DNA of 64,000 nt from Autumnicola psychrophila (lineage in GTDB: Bacteria > Bacteroidota > Bacteroidia > Flavobacteriales > Flavobacteriaceae): NCBI RefSeq assembly GCF_031846645.1, contig NZ_JAVRHN010000006.1, positions 124,001 through 188,000 on the forward strand. Reading direction: 5' to 3'. A program made the translations under genes and the position numbers. How positions within the stretch are numbered: the stretch's first letter is position 1; each line of letters begins with the position of its first letter. The notes beneath the pieces were generated by a model. The model was not told where the DNA came from. It worked only from the letters and a program-made list of their open reading frames with translations, and ran no database searches. This document shows, one piece after another, positions 18,055-26,824 of this stretch.

Positions 18055-19079
18055 TATTTTTGATCGTAATAAGACTTGAACCATTTAACAAAACTACCCA
18101 CACCCTCTTCTATTGAGGTTGAAGGATTGTAGTCAAACTCTTCTTTTAAGGAGCTTACATCGGCCCATGTCCTATCGACATCGCCTGGTTGCATTGGCAG
18201 CATTTGTTTTTTTGCTGCTTTGCCCAATTCTTTCTCTATTTGATGAATAAAGTCCAATAGCTTGACAGGTTTACTGTTGCCAATATTGAATAAAGAATAC
18301 TTGTCATGGTTTTGTATAGTTTCCTTTTTTATAACCGCTGTGATACCATCAACAATATCATCAATATAGGTAAAATCCCTCTCCAAATTACCATTATTAA
18401 AAACCTTTATAGGTTGCTCCCTACTTATGGCATCTGTAAACAGGAACATCGCCATATCTGGCCTGCCCCAGGGACCATATACCGTGAAAAACCGCAGCCC
18501 CACAGTTTGAATATCATATAAATGGCTATAGGTATAAGCCATCAATTCATTGCTTTTTTTCGTAGCCGCATAAAGGCTAATGGGATGGTCAACTTGATCG
18601 TCTGTGGAAAAAGGCACCTTTGAATTTTGCCCATACACACTCGAGCTGCTAGCATAAACCAAGCGCTTTATATTGTGGTGCCTACAACATTCCAATAAGT
18701 TCAAAAAGCCTACTACATTGCTGTCTACATAAACCTCGGGGTTTTCCAGGCTGTAACGCACACCTGCTTGCGCCGCTAAGTTGCAAACCAAATTGAATTT
18801 TTCACTTACAAACAATCTTGGAAGGTTTTCCCTGTCTTCCAAATTTATCCTTATGAATTTGAAATTAGGAAATGTATCACTTTTGTTGAATGAGTTATAT
18901 TTGGACGCCCCATCTTTACCAATGCCTAGATGCTCCAGTCTATCATATTTCAAACCAGCATCATAATAGTCATTGATATTGTCCAAACCGATTACTTCAT
19001 AGCCTTCTTGCACCAACTTTTTTGCCAAGTGAAAACCTATAAATCCGGCTGCACCGGTAATCAGTATTTTATCCTTCAT
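18054..19079 (-). CDS. UDP-glucuronate 4-epimerase-like NAD-dependent epimerase
   Basis: This 341-aa extended SDR matches the UDP-glucuronate 4-epimerase group, which interconverts UDP-GlcA and UDP-GalA. It shows ITGAAGFIGFHLAKKL, NINDYYDAGLKYDRLE, the characteristic AAQAGVRYSLENPEVYVDSN, and the catalytic YAATKKSNELMAY. The segment FTVYGPWGRPDMAMFLFT is typical of the family. A UDP-glucose dehydrogenase further up the locus could supply UDP-GlcA. It is followed by rmlB with a one-base overlap and preceded by an 82-nt gap. Confidence 0.88.
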   Translation of the reverse strand: MKDKILITGAAGFIGFHLAKKLVQEGYEVIGLDNINDYYDAGLKYDRLEHLGIGKDGASKYNSFNKSDTFPNFKFIRINLEDRENLPRLFVSEKFNLVCNLAAQAGVRYSLENPEVYVDSNVVGFLNLLECCRHHNIKRLVYASSSSVYGQNSKVPFSTDDQVDHPISLYAATKKSNELMAYTYSHLYDIQTVGLRFFTVYGPWGRPDMAMFLFTDAISREQPIKVFNNGNLERDFTYIDDIVDGITAVIKKETIQNHDKYSLFNIGNSKPVKLLDFIHQIEKELGKAAKKQMLPMQPGDVDRTWADVSSLKEEFDYNPSTSIEEGVGSFVKWFKSYYDQK

Positions 19080-19161
19080 TTTAATTTTATCTTAATACTC
19101 AAATAGGATCCTAAGCCTTTAAAATGGATCTGATCATATCAAAAATTCAAATTGGCTTTGA

Positions 19162-20952
19162 TTACACTTCTTGTAATTCCACCAGTTTTTTAAAATATGG
19201 TGATTCAACCAATAATTCTGAAAAGGATCCAATGCTTGAGATTTTCCCATTTTGCATAACCACAATCCTATCCGCATTTTTAATAGTGGCTATCCTATGT
19301 GCCACAATTAAAATAGTATATTCCCCTTTTAAAGCATCTATGTTCTCCTGAATAGCTCTTTCTGTCTCCGAATCTAATGCAGAAGTAGCTTCATCAAGAA
19401 TTAGTATTTCCACCTCCTTAAACAATTCCCTTGCTATGGAAATACGCTGTTTCTGCCCCCCACTTAGATTAATTCCATTATTTTCTAGAGTGGTATCCTC
19501 CTTTTCCGGGAAAGACTCTACAAATGTGGAAATTTCAGCTTTATCAATTGCTTCTTTAAAGCGCTGCATATTAGATTCAGTCCGTTCTGCCCAAAAGGTG
19601 ACATTGTTATACACTGTATCATTAAAAATTACCGAATCCTGAGTAATATATCCTACTTTATTTTGAAAACTAGGTATATTCCAGTTTCCACTTTTCACAC
19701 CATTAATATAGAAATTTCCTTTTTCAACGGGTAACAAACCTGCAAGGATATTTACGAGCGTGGTTTTCCCACTTCCGCTCTCCCCTACAAAAGCTACAGT
19801 TTCATGCCGGGATACGGAAAGATCTATTTTGTCCAGGACAAGAGTTTTCCCATATATAAACTCAACATTTGATAGTGTTAATTCTTCAACAGATTTTTGA
19901 AACTCTTTTTTCCCTGTATTTTCTTTGTTTTCCTTCAGTTCATTTTCAAAATCCATTACATTTTCCAAAGAACCAGCAAATCCTAAAAATTTATTCCAAC
20001 TTACCTGCATCTGCATAAGATAGGTGAGAGCCCTATAAAAGAAGAGAAGACTCATGAGAATCGGTCCTAATTCAGAACCCAAAAGTGAAACTTGAATATA
20101 GATTACACTCACAACAACGATAACCAGAATAGGCTCTCTGGCGGATGTCATTATTGCACTTAATTTGCCAATCCTTTTGTTGTTCTTTTCAATTTGCCTG
20201 ATAGAAGAAGATAATTTTTCACCATACTTTTTAAGGGAACCAGTAGCTTTAAGATATTTGTAGTTGGCCACATTTTGTATTATCAAACTTTGAAAAAAAT
20301 TTGATTCCCCAGTCAACTTACGGGAAGCTCCTTTGGTGTTCTTGTACAAATTTTTATAAAGGAAATTCGTCAATACCCCTCCCACACTTACTAAAACAGC
20401 AAATTGCGCATCAACATAAAATGCAAAAGCCATATAAACCACCACCAATACCCCCTGCTGGAAAGACAATAAATAATTATTATAAGCATTAGAAACCCTT
20501 CCAATTTCCCCTGTTAAAGTGTTCTGGATCCTACCTGCATCTGACATTACAAAATACTTGTAGGATAACCTGTTGAGACCTTTTAAGGTTTTATTCCTTA
20601 ATTTAGTAATAAAATTTTGTTGCACATGAACCTTGTAAATAGCAGCAATATACTGTACTACTCCTTTTGCCAGGAAAAAGAAAACCATGAACAGGAGAAT
20701 TGTTAGAAGATTCAACTCCAGACCAATCAAATTTAAAAAATTCACTAAATACTCAATCCTTCCGAGGTCTTCTGACTCTGTCTCACCGGAATCACTCATC
20801 ATCTGCAGTAACGGCAAAAACATTGTAAGACCCAAACCATCCAGAACTCCAATCAATACACTTAAGCCGAAAACAATGAAAATCCTATACCTTAGATTAG
20901 CATAGAAATAAGCAAAACTTCCAAAATTTTTTTTTATTAATTTTTTAATCAA
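19162..20952 (-). CDS. ABC exporter, permease fused to ATPase (PglK/MsbA-like flippase)
   Basis: The 596-aa half-transporter has six transmembrane helices in the first 330 residues. The nucleotide-binding domain carries Walker A GESGSGKTT (from residue 390), signature LSGGQKQR (496-503), Walker B ILILDEATS (ending near 524) and the H-loop His at about 552. Such homodimeric exporters move lipid-linked oligosaccharides or lipids across the inner membrane; PglK in N-glycosylation loci is the closest functional model. Its place in a glycan locus without a visible Wzx-type flippase supports that role, but a lipid or peptide exporter remains possible. Confidence 0.82.
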   Translation of the reverse strand: MIKKLIKKNFGSFAYFYANLRYRIFIVFGLSVLIGVLDGLGLTMFLPLLQMMSDSGETESEDLGRIEYLVNFLNLIGLELNLLTILLFMVFFFLAKGVVQYIAAIYKVHVQQNFITKLRNKTLKGLNRLSYKYFVMSDAGRIQNTLTGEIGRVSNAYNNYLLSFQQGVLVVVYMAFAFYVDAQFAVLVSVGGVLTNFLYKNLYKNTKGASRKLTGESNFFQSLIIQNVANYKYLKATGSLKKYGEKLSSSIRQIEKNNKRIGKLSAIMTSAREPILVIVVVSVIYIQVSLLGSELGPILMSLLFFYRALTYLMQMQVSWNKFLGFAGSLENVMDFENELKENKENTGKKEFQKSVEELTLSNVEFIYGKTLVLDKIDLSVSRHETVAFVGESGSGKTTLVNILAGLLPVEKGNFYINGVKSGNWNIPSFQNKVGYITQDSVIFNDTVYNNVTFWAERTESNMQRFKEAIDKAEISTFVESFPEKEDTTLENNGINLSGGQKQRISIARELFKEVEILILDEATSALDSETERAIQENIDALKGEYTILIVAHRIATIKNADRIVVMQNGKISSIGSFSELLVESPYFKKLVELQEV

Positions 20953-21119
20953 CTTTACGTGTTTTATTGTTCTATATATTTTTACCTTCTGCCTTTAACC
21001 TTATTCTGGAATATTATAAAATCCATTCATACAATCCATTATGTAAAAGAATAAAAACTTAACTTAAGTAATGTCGCCATCCATTTGAGATGTTTCTAAT
21101 CCTCTTTTTAAATACCAGT

Positions 21120-21914
21120 TTAAAATTTATAACCATATAAGGACCGTATGGGCAAAGTAGAAATGTTTACTAAGCCTTTTTGATAACCAGACAATTTTTT
21201 CCTCCAGCTTTTATTTACTTTTATTTCCTTACTGTAATTTAGCCTTCCATTAGCTCCATAGACAACATGGTTTTCTAAAAAGTCATCTCCTTTGGAAACA
21301 TCCATATCATCAAAAAAGGAATTGATTTTTTCAGGAAGTTCCGTCTCAAAGGAATCATAGGTTAAATTTAAGTTTCTTTCTTTCTCCTTGACTTTCTCCA
21401 TCCAATAATTATGGTAACTCCATTCTAAACTATCATACAAGGCCATTAATGTATATTTACTGGCCAACTGGGGCTTAGGATGTTTACCTGCTTTTATTCT
21501 CCTCATCCTATTATTCATCCTAGATAAGATTACCCCCTTTGGATTACGTTTTAAATGAATTGTATAAAAATTAGATCCGAAAATCTTTTTAAACTTCTTT
21601 ATATACTCAAGGTTTTTAGACGAATCTATAATTATAGTTGCTCCCGTTAATTCGTGAATTTTCTCAAAAATAAATTCTAAATTCAGGTTTTCCTTACTTA
21701 TTTCAGGAAGGATCTTGCTCCATACTGGACATTCCTGATAAGATTCGCCGCAACTACAAAGGGAAGGCCTATTTGCCAGATATTTCTCTATTCCCTTATC
21801 AATCTCCCCTGCAAAAAAAACTTTTTCACCACAATGGCTGGCATATGTACCCAAAAATGTAGTTCCACTTCTGGCATAGCCCATTATAGAAATTAATTTT
21901 ATGTTTTTCTCCAT
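21120..21914 (-). CDS. PAPS-dependent sulfotransferase
   Basis: The 264-aa protein has the sulfotransferase P-loop-like 5'-phosphosulfate motif GYARSGTTFLG at residues 12-22. The 3'-phosphate motif is in LKRNPKGVILSRMNN (121-135). A CxC...CPxW cluster (Cys53, Cys55, Cys62) recurs in bacterial members. It would transfer sulfate from PAPS to a hydroxyl of a carbohydrate. It follows cysN by 11 nt and shares the operon with cysC, cysD and cysN, which make PAPS. I therefore infer sulfation of the polysaccharide built by the neighbouring genes. Confidence 0.85.
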   Translation of the reverse strand: MEKNIKLISIMGYARSGTTFLGTYASHCGEKVFFAGEIDKGIEKYLANRPSLCSCGESYQECPVWSKILPEISKENLNLEFIFEKIHELTGATIIIDSSKNLEYIKKFKKIFGSNFYTIHLKRNPKGVILSRMNNRMRRIKAGKHPKPQLASKYTLMALYDSLEWSYHNYWMEKVKEKERNLNLTYDSFETELPEKINSFFDDMDVSKGDDFLENHVVYGANGRLNYSKEIKVNKSWRKKLSGYQKGLVNISTLPIRSLYGYKF

Positions 21915-21925
21915 TTTATATATTA

Positions 21926-23182
21926 TTATATAACCATACCGGCCGCCACCGTTTCGTTAGTGTTCTCATCAATTAAAATAATACTTCCGGTATTACGGTT
22001 ATCCCTGTATGTATCCAGCATCAATCTTCGAGTAGTCCTTATCTTAACACGCGCAATATCATTCATGTCCAGATTTTTGTCTTCGCTATCACGCTCGAAA
22101 AGGTTTATGTCCATTTTATAGACTACTTCTTTAATTATGGCACGCTCTTCTTTTGAAGTATGAATTATTTTATATTTTGCCCTTGGCTTTGCGGAATCGT
22201 TATTTAACCAACATAGCATCACATCAAACTCCTGCGCCATCTCCGGCTGATTATTCTTTTTGACAATCATATCACCGCGACTAATATCAATATCATCCTC
22301 AAGTGTCATCGAAATCGACATGGGGGCATAAGCTTCCTCTACTTCCTGTTCTCCTGAATTTATCGATTTTATCCTAGAGGTAAAACCTGAAGGTAAAACC
22401 GCTACTTCATCTTGTATACGATAGATTCCACTAGCTACTCTTCCGGCATAGCCTCTATAATCCCTGTATACTTTACTTTGAGGTCTTAGCACCGTTTGAA
22501 CAGGAAAACGAGCGTCTATTTTATTAATATCACTACTAATATGAAGAGTTTCAAGCGTGCTAAGCAAAGTACCCTCCTGATACCAATCCATATTTTTCGA
22601 TCGATTAACCACATTATCCCCCAATAGGGCACTAATAGGTATAAATCTTACATCTTTCATCAATAATTTTGAAGAAAACTCTTCAAATTGATTGATGATT
22701 TTATTATAAACATCTTCAGAAAAACCAACTAAATCCATTTTGTTGATACAAACTATTAAATGGGGTATATTTAACAAAGAAGCAATAAAAGAATGACGCT
22801 TGGTTTGTTCGATAACCCCATGGCGGGCATCTATTAAAATTACCGCAGCATTTGCAGTAGATGCACCAGTAACCATATTCCTTGTATACTGTATATGGCC
22901 TGGAGTATCTGCTATTATAAACTTTCGCTTAGGAGTGGTAAAATAACGGTAAGCAACGTCTATGGTTATCCCTTGCTCCCTTTCATCCTTTAACCCATCA
23001 GTGAAAAGTGCAAGATCAACACCATCATAACCTTTCTTTTTACTGGTATTGCTCACCGCATCCAGTTGATCTTCGAAAATAGATTTAGAATCGAACAAAA
23101 GCCTTCCAATAAGTGTACTCTTCCCGTCATCTACACTTCCTGCAGTTGTAAATCGTAGTAATTGGTTGTTGTTAATTTCCAT
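21926..23182 (-). CDS. cysN: sulfate adenylyltransferase subunit 1 (GTPase subunit)
   Basis: CysN is the GTPase subunit of ATP sulfurylase, paired with CysD to form adenosine 5'-phosphosulfate. The 418-aa protein has the translation-factor-like G1 motif GSVDDGKST at residues 15-23, a switch region with ERGITIDVAYRYF just after 70, DTPGHIQYTRNM, and CINKMD. No CysC domain is fused at the C-terminus; CysC is separate here. The start is the ATG at 23180-23182; an upstream TTG would add 16 residues without family support. Confidence 0.93.
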   Translation of the reverse strand: MEINNNQLLRFTTAGSVDDGKSTLIGRLLFDSKSIFEDQLDAVSNTSKKKGYDGVDLALFTDGLKDEREQGITIDVAYRYFTTPKRKFIIADTPGHIQYTRNMVTGASTANAAVILIDARHGVIEQTKRHSFIASLLNIPHLIVCINKMDLVGFSEDVYNKIINQFEEFSSKLLMKDVRFIPISALLGDNVVNRSKNMDWYQEGTLLSTLETLHISSDINKIDARFPVQTVLRPQSKVYRDYRGYAGRVASGIYRIQDEVAVLPSGFTSRIKSINSGEQEVEEAYAPMSISMTLEDDIDISRGDMIVKKNNQPEMAQEFDVMLCWLNNDSAKPRAKYKIIHTSKEERAIIKEVVYKMDINLFERDSEDKNLDMNDIARVKIRTTRRLMLDTYRDNRNTGSIILIDENTNETVAAGMVI

Positions 23183-23270
23183 AAGTTTATTTCGTTCCCC
23201 TTTCGCCCCATTATAGAAAGGATAGAACAATTTTATATTATTAGTACTATTTACTTTAAATTAAAAGAAC

Positions 23271-24176
23271 CTAAAAATATCCTAATTTTTTCCTGTCCTC
23301 CATAGCTGTTTCACTTCGCTTATCATCTGAACGATCCCCCCGTTCTGTTTTTCTCATAGCGGAAACTTCCTGCACTATCTTTGCAAGAGTATCGGCTTCA
23401 GATTCTATTCCACCAGTAATAGTTATATCACCCAATGTTCTGAACCTTATTTTTTTTCTCTCCACATTCTCCCCTTCCTCCAATTTTAAGAATTCTGAAA
23501 CAGGAATCCAGGAGTTGCTCCTAAATACCACTTCTCTCTCATGGGCAAAATAAAGCGATGGAATGCTAATATTCTCCCTCTTAATATAATTCCAAACATC
23601 CATTTCAGTCCAGTTACTAATTGGAAAGGCCCTGAAATGTTCTCCCGAAAAATGACTTCCATTCAAAAGATTCCACAATTCTGGTCGTTGATTCTTGGGG
23701 TCCCATTGTCCAAAATCATCCCGATGGCTAAAGAAGCGTTCTTTTGCACGTGCTTTTTCTTCATCTCTTCTCCCTCCACCAATAGCACAATCAACTTTAT
23801 TACTTTCAATAGCATCAAGCAAGGTAGTTATCTGAAGCGCATTTCTAGTGGCATTTTTACCTCGTTCCTCAGCTACTCTCCCATTATCTATGGAATCCTG
23901 AACTGATCCAACAATTAACTTTACATCTAAGTTTTTAACAAGATCATCCCTGAATTTTATTGTCTCGGGAAAATTGTGCCCTGTATCGACATGCATTAAA
24001 GCAAAAGGAATTGTGGCGGGATGAAAAGCTTTTTTCGCCAAATGAGTTACCAAAATAGAGTCTTTACCTCCAGAGAAAAGGATTACTGGGTTCTCAAACT
24101 GCGCCCAGACCTCCCTCAAAATATAAATGGCTTCTGATTCTAATTCGTCCAAATAATTTAAATAATATTTACTCAT
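23271..24176 (-). CDS. cysD: sulfate adenylyltransferase subunit 2
   Basis: CysD is the catalytic PP-loop subunit that adenylates sulfate. The 301-aa sequence has LDELESEAIYILREV, the PP-loop SGGKDS at residues 35-40, HVDTGHNFPETI, and GGRRDEEKARAKERFFS with the substrate-binding arginines. The C-terminal RKTERGDRSDD and EKKLGYF-like ending match the family. Translation probably starts at the ATG at 24174-24176, 4 nt after cysC ends. CysD and CysN are separated by 88 nt. Confidence 0.94.
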   Translation of the reverse strand: MSKYYLNYLDELESEAIYILREVWAQFENPVILFSGGKDSILVTHLAKKAFHPATIPFALMHVDTGHNFPETIKFRDDLVKNLDVKLIVGSVQDSIDNGRVAEERGKNATRNALQITTLLDAIESNKVDCAIGGGRRDEEKARAKERFFSHRDDFGQWDPKNQRPELWNLLNGSHFSGEHFRAFPISNWTEMDVWNYIKRENISIPSLYFAHEREVVFRSNSWIPVSEFLKLEEGENVERKKIRFRTLGDITITGGIESEADTLAKIVQEVSAMRKTERGDRSDDKRSETAMEDRKKLGYF

Positions 24177-24180
24177 AATG

Positions 24181-24771
24181 TTATATTTCAAGCTTCTTCT
24201 GAAGCTGTCCAACTATTCTTTTTACAGCTTTTTCTAAATCCTCCAATTCAGTTTTTACTTCAAAATCAGGAGCTTCAGGAGCTTCGTAAGGAGCGTCTAT
24301 TCCTGTAAAATTTTTTATCTCCCCTTTGCGGGCTTTATCATATAAGCCTTTCACATCCCGTCGCTCACATTCCTGGAGAGAAGTATTGACAAATACTTCA
24401 ATAAAATTTTCTTCTCCTATTATCTTTTTTACATACTCCCTATCTTTTCGAAGAGGAGAAATAAAAGAAGCGATTACTACATTTCCGGAATTTATAAAGA
24501 GTTTACTGATCTCAGCTACTCTACGAAGATTCTCTTCCCTTTCCTCCGGGGTAAATTGCAAATCTTTATTGATTCCGCTCCTTATGTTGTCACCATCAAG
24601 AGCAAATGTTCTAATATTCTGATTAAATAGCTCCTTTTCCACTAAATTAGCGAGAGTAGATTTTCCTGATCCTGATAAACCTGTAAACCAGATAACAAAA
24701 GACAGATGATCATTCATTTTGTTCCTGTCAGCCTTATTTATGTTAAAACTATGCTGAATAATATTCTTCAT
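24181..24771 (-). CDS. cysC: adenylylsulfate kinase
   Basis: CysC phosphorylates APS to PAPS, the sulfate donor. The 196-aa kinase shows the P-loop GLSGSGKS at residues 31-38, the APS-binding DGDNIRSGINKDL, FTPEEREENLRRVAEI, and FISPLRKDRE. The N-terminal 20 residues before the core are variable. No PAPS reductase or sulfite reductase gene is present in the window, so the PAPS made here is more likely used by the sulfotransferase than for cysteine synthesis. Confidence 0.94.
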   Translation of the reverse strand: MKNIIQHSFNINKADRNKMNDHLSFVIWFTGLSGSGKSTLANLVEKELFNQNIRTFALDGDNIRSGINKDLQFTPEEREENLRRVAEISKLFINSGNVVIASFISPLRKDREYVKKIIGEENFIEVFVNTSLQECERRDVKGLYDKARKGEIKNFTGIDAPYEAPEAPDFEVKTELEDLEKAVKRIVGQLQKKLEI

Positions 24772-24788
24772 TTCTGCTCAATTAGAAT

Positions 24789-25223
24789 TTAGTTTTTCAA
24801 ATTTTTGCTTCTCCGGTTCTCTAAGCCATAATCCAGTTTATACCAGGCTCGTTCGTGAAAATAGTACAAGATCATTTTTGTAACCACCTCAGCCCCTCCC
24901 ACCTGGAGACCTACCAGAGGATCTCCTGAAATTATCCACGCAAGAATAATGGTGTCTACAGTCCCAATTATTCTCCAAGTAAGGGATTTTACAATATGCC
25001 TTTTTTTGCTATCCCCCTTTTTTGTGACTCCTGCCCTAATATTGTACCATATCCTTTCATGTACATAATAAAGAAGCATTTTAGTTACAACTTCTGCAAA
25101 ACCAATTTTCAATCCTGTATATGGGTTTCCTGATATTAACCAAGATAACAAAATAGTATCTATGGTACCCACCATTCTCCAGGTCATAGTCTTTGCTAAA
25201 TGTCTTTTATACGATTCACTCAA
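24789..25223 (-). CDS. DUF2061 membrane protein with two tandem repeats
   Basis: This protein (about 144 aa) contains two copies of the DUF2061 unit. The first is KRHLAKTMTWRMVGTIDTIL through VTKMLLYYVHERIWY. The second is KRHIVKSLTWRIIGTVDTII through VTKMILYYFHERAWY. Each has two membrane helices, giving four in total. DUF2061 proteins are often found beside PAPS-synthesis genes in Bacteroidota, but their function is not known to me. The best start by homology is a TTG at 25221-25223 (MSESYKRH); a longer TTG start at 25271 would add a hydrophobic leader that looks non-native. Confidence 0.8.
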   Translation of the reverse strand: MSESYKRHLAKTMTWRMVGTIDTILLSWLISGNPYTGLKIGFAEVVTKMLLYYVHERIWYNIRAGVTKKGDSKKRHIVKSLTWRIIGTVDTIILAWIISGDPLVGLQVGGAEVVTKMILYYFHERAWYKLDYGLENRRSKNLKN

Positions 25224-25303
25224 AATTAAAAAGAATGAAAAAATCCAGAAAGGACTTCTAATCCCAAACAATAATACACTCCACCTTTAGCGATAATATT
25301 TTT

Positions 25304-26698
25304 TTAGTTTCCAATAGTATAAAATTCAAAACCTATATTTTCCATAACTTTTCTATTTAACAGCCTTCTTCCATCGAACAAAAATGCTGGTTTTAGCATA
25401 TTTTCATAAACTTCTTTCCAATCCAGCTCTTTAAATTCATCCCATTCTGTTAAAACAGCTATTGCATGAGCGTCTTTACAGGCTTCTTCTGCACTTGTCA
25501 CCACTTTTACCCTTTCGCGAATTTCTTCATTGCTATGGGTGCATAAATATTCCAGATCTGCATAGACCTGTTCCGGTTTTACTTTAGGATCGTAAACCAG
25601 AATCTCTGCCTGCTCATTTAACAAATAATCGGTAACATAAATAGCCGCTGATTCCCTTGTGTCATTTGTGTCTTTTTTAAATGCCCATCCCAAAATGGCA
25701 ATTTTCTTCCCGGAAACAGTATTATAGAGAGTTTTTACAATATTGGCAGCAAATCTTCTTTTTTGGTGGTCATTCATAATGATTACCTGTTCCCAGTAAT
25801 CAGCCACTTCATTTAGCCCAAAAGTCTTAGCAATATAAACCAGGTTCAGAATATCCTTCTGAAAACATGATCCCCCAAACCCCACAGAAGCTTTCAAAAA
25901 TTTAGGGCCTACCCTGCTGTCCATTCCTACCGCTTTTGCAACTTCGTTGACATCAGCGCCAGTTTTTTCACAAAGTTCCGACATCGCGTTAATACTGGAA
26001 ACCCGCTGTGCAAGAAAGGCGTTCGCAGTAAGCTTAGATAATTCCGAAGACCATACATTTGTGGTTAAAATATTTTCTTTAGGCACCCAGGAAGCGTAGA
26101 TACTAACTAATGCCTCCATAGCCTCTTTCCCTTCCGGAGTATCTATATCACCACCAATTAGCACCCTATCCGGCTTTTCCAAATCCTCTACGGCAGTTCC
26201 TTCAGCAAGAAATTCCGGATTAGAAAGGATCTGGAATTTCACACCATTTCCTGTATTATCGAGTATATCTTTTAATGCAGCAGCTGTACGTACCGGAAGT
26301 GTCGATTTTTCAACAATAATTTTATCATTCTTAGCTACTTCAGCGATTTGTCGGGCACATAATTCGATCCATTTAAGATCAGCTGCCATACCTTTTCCTA
26401 TTCCGTAGGTTTTGGTTGGTGTATTTACCGAAATAAATATCATATCAGCTTTGTCAATGGCTGTATCTACATCTGTAGAAAAGAACAGATTTCTACCCCT
26501 TGCTTCTTTCACTATTTCAGATAAACCAGGTTCATAAATAGGAATATTTTCCACATCGGGATCATTCCAGGCTGCTATTCTTTTCTCATTAATATCAACA
26601 ACTGTAACATCCAAGTTTGGACATTTTTGAGCGATAACAGCCATTGTTGGCCCTCCTACGTAACCTGCACCGATGCAGCAGATGTTTTTTATCTTCAT
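25304..26698 (-). CDS. ugd: UDP-glucose 6-dehydrogenase (eukaryotic-type)
   Basis: This enzyme oxidises UDP-glucose to UDP-glucuronate in two NAD-dependent steps. The 464-aa protein has IGAGYVGGPTMAVIA at residues 9-23, FISVNTPTKTYG, EKSTLPVRTA, and the catalytic cysteine in VGFGGSCFQKDILNL. The length and the CIGAGYVGGP start match the long, animal/plant-like UGDH group that is common in Bacteroidota. It supplies UDP-GlcA to the epimerase-like gene downstream. It is flanked by gaps of 80 nt (DUF2061 side) and 126 nt. Confidence 0.93.
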   Translation of the reverse strand: MKIKNICCIGAGYVGGPTMAVIAQKCPNLDVTVVDINEKRIAAWNDPDVENIPIYEPGLSEIVKEARGRNLFFSTDVDTAIDKADMIFISVNTPTKTYGIGKGMAADLKWIELCARQIAEVAKNDKIIVEKSTLPVRTAAALKDILDNTGNGVKFQILSNPEFLAEGTAVEDLEKPDRVLIGGDIDTPEGKEAMEALVSIYASWVPKENILTTNVWSSELSKLTANAFLAQRVSSINAMSELCEKTGADVNEVAKAVGMDSRVGPKFLKASVGFGGSCFQKDILNLVYIAKTFGLNEVADYWEQVIIMNDHQKRRFAANIVKTLYNTVSGKKIAILGWAFKKDTNDTRESAAIYVTDYLLNEQAEILVYDPKVKPEQVYADLEYLCTHSNEEIRERVKVVTSAEEACKDAHAIAVLTEWDEFKELDWKEVYENMLKPAFLFDGRRLLNRKVMENIGFEFYTIGN

Positions 26699-26712
26699 AT
26701 AGTTAAATTAAG

Positions 26713-26741
26713 CCTCTCTCCCACCATCTCCACTAGAGAGG
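26713..26741. other. hairpin in the gap between tviB-like and ugd genes
   Basis: CCTCTCT (26713-26719) and AGAGAGG (26735-26741) form a 7-bp stem with a 15-nt loop. No T-run follows on the minus strand, so it is not a classic terminator. A second short inverted repeat, CCCC-TATTAT-GGGG, lies near 26797-26812. Confidence 0.4.
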
Positions 26742-26824
26742 GAGCTGAGAATAATATTTAATAATTTTTAAAATGTTTCAATAATTATTTGAAAGCTATT
26801 CCCCTATTATGGGGGGCTAGGGAC

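Noticed and set aside
13000..20000. A rhamnose (rmlABCD) operon
   Set aside because: Only rmlA and rmlB are present; rmlC and rmlD are missing, and wecE/wecD-like genes point to Fuc4NAc.
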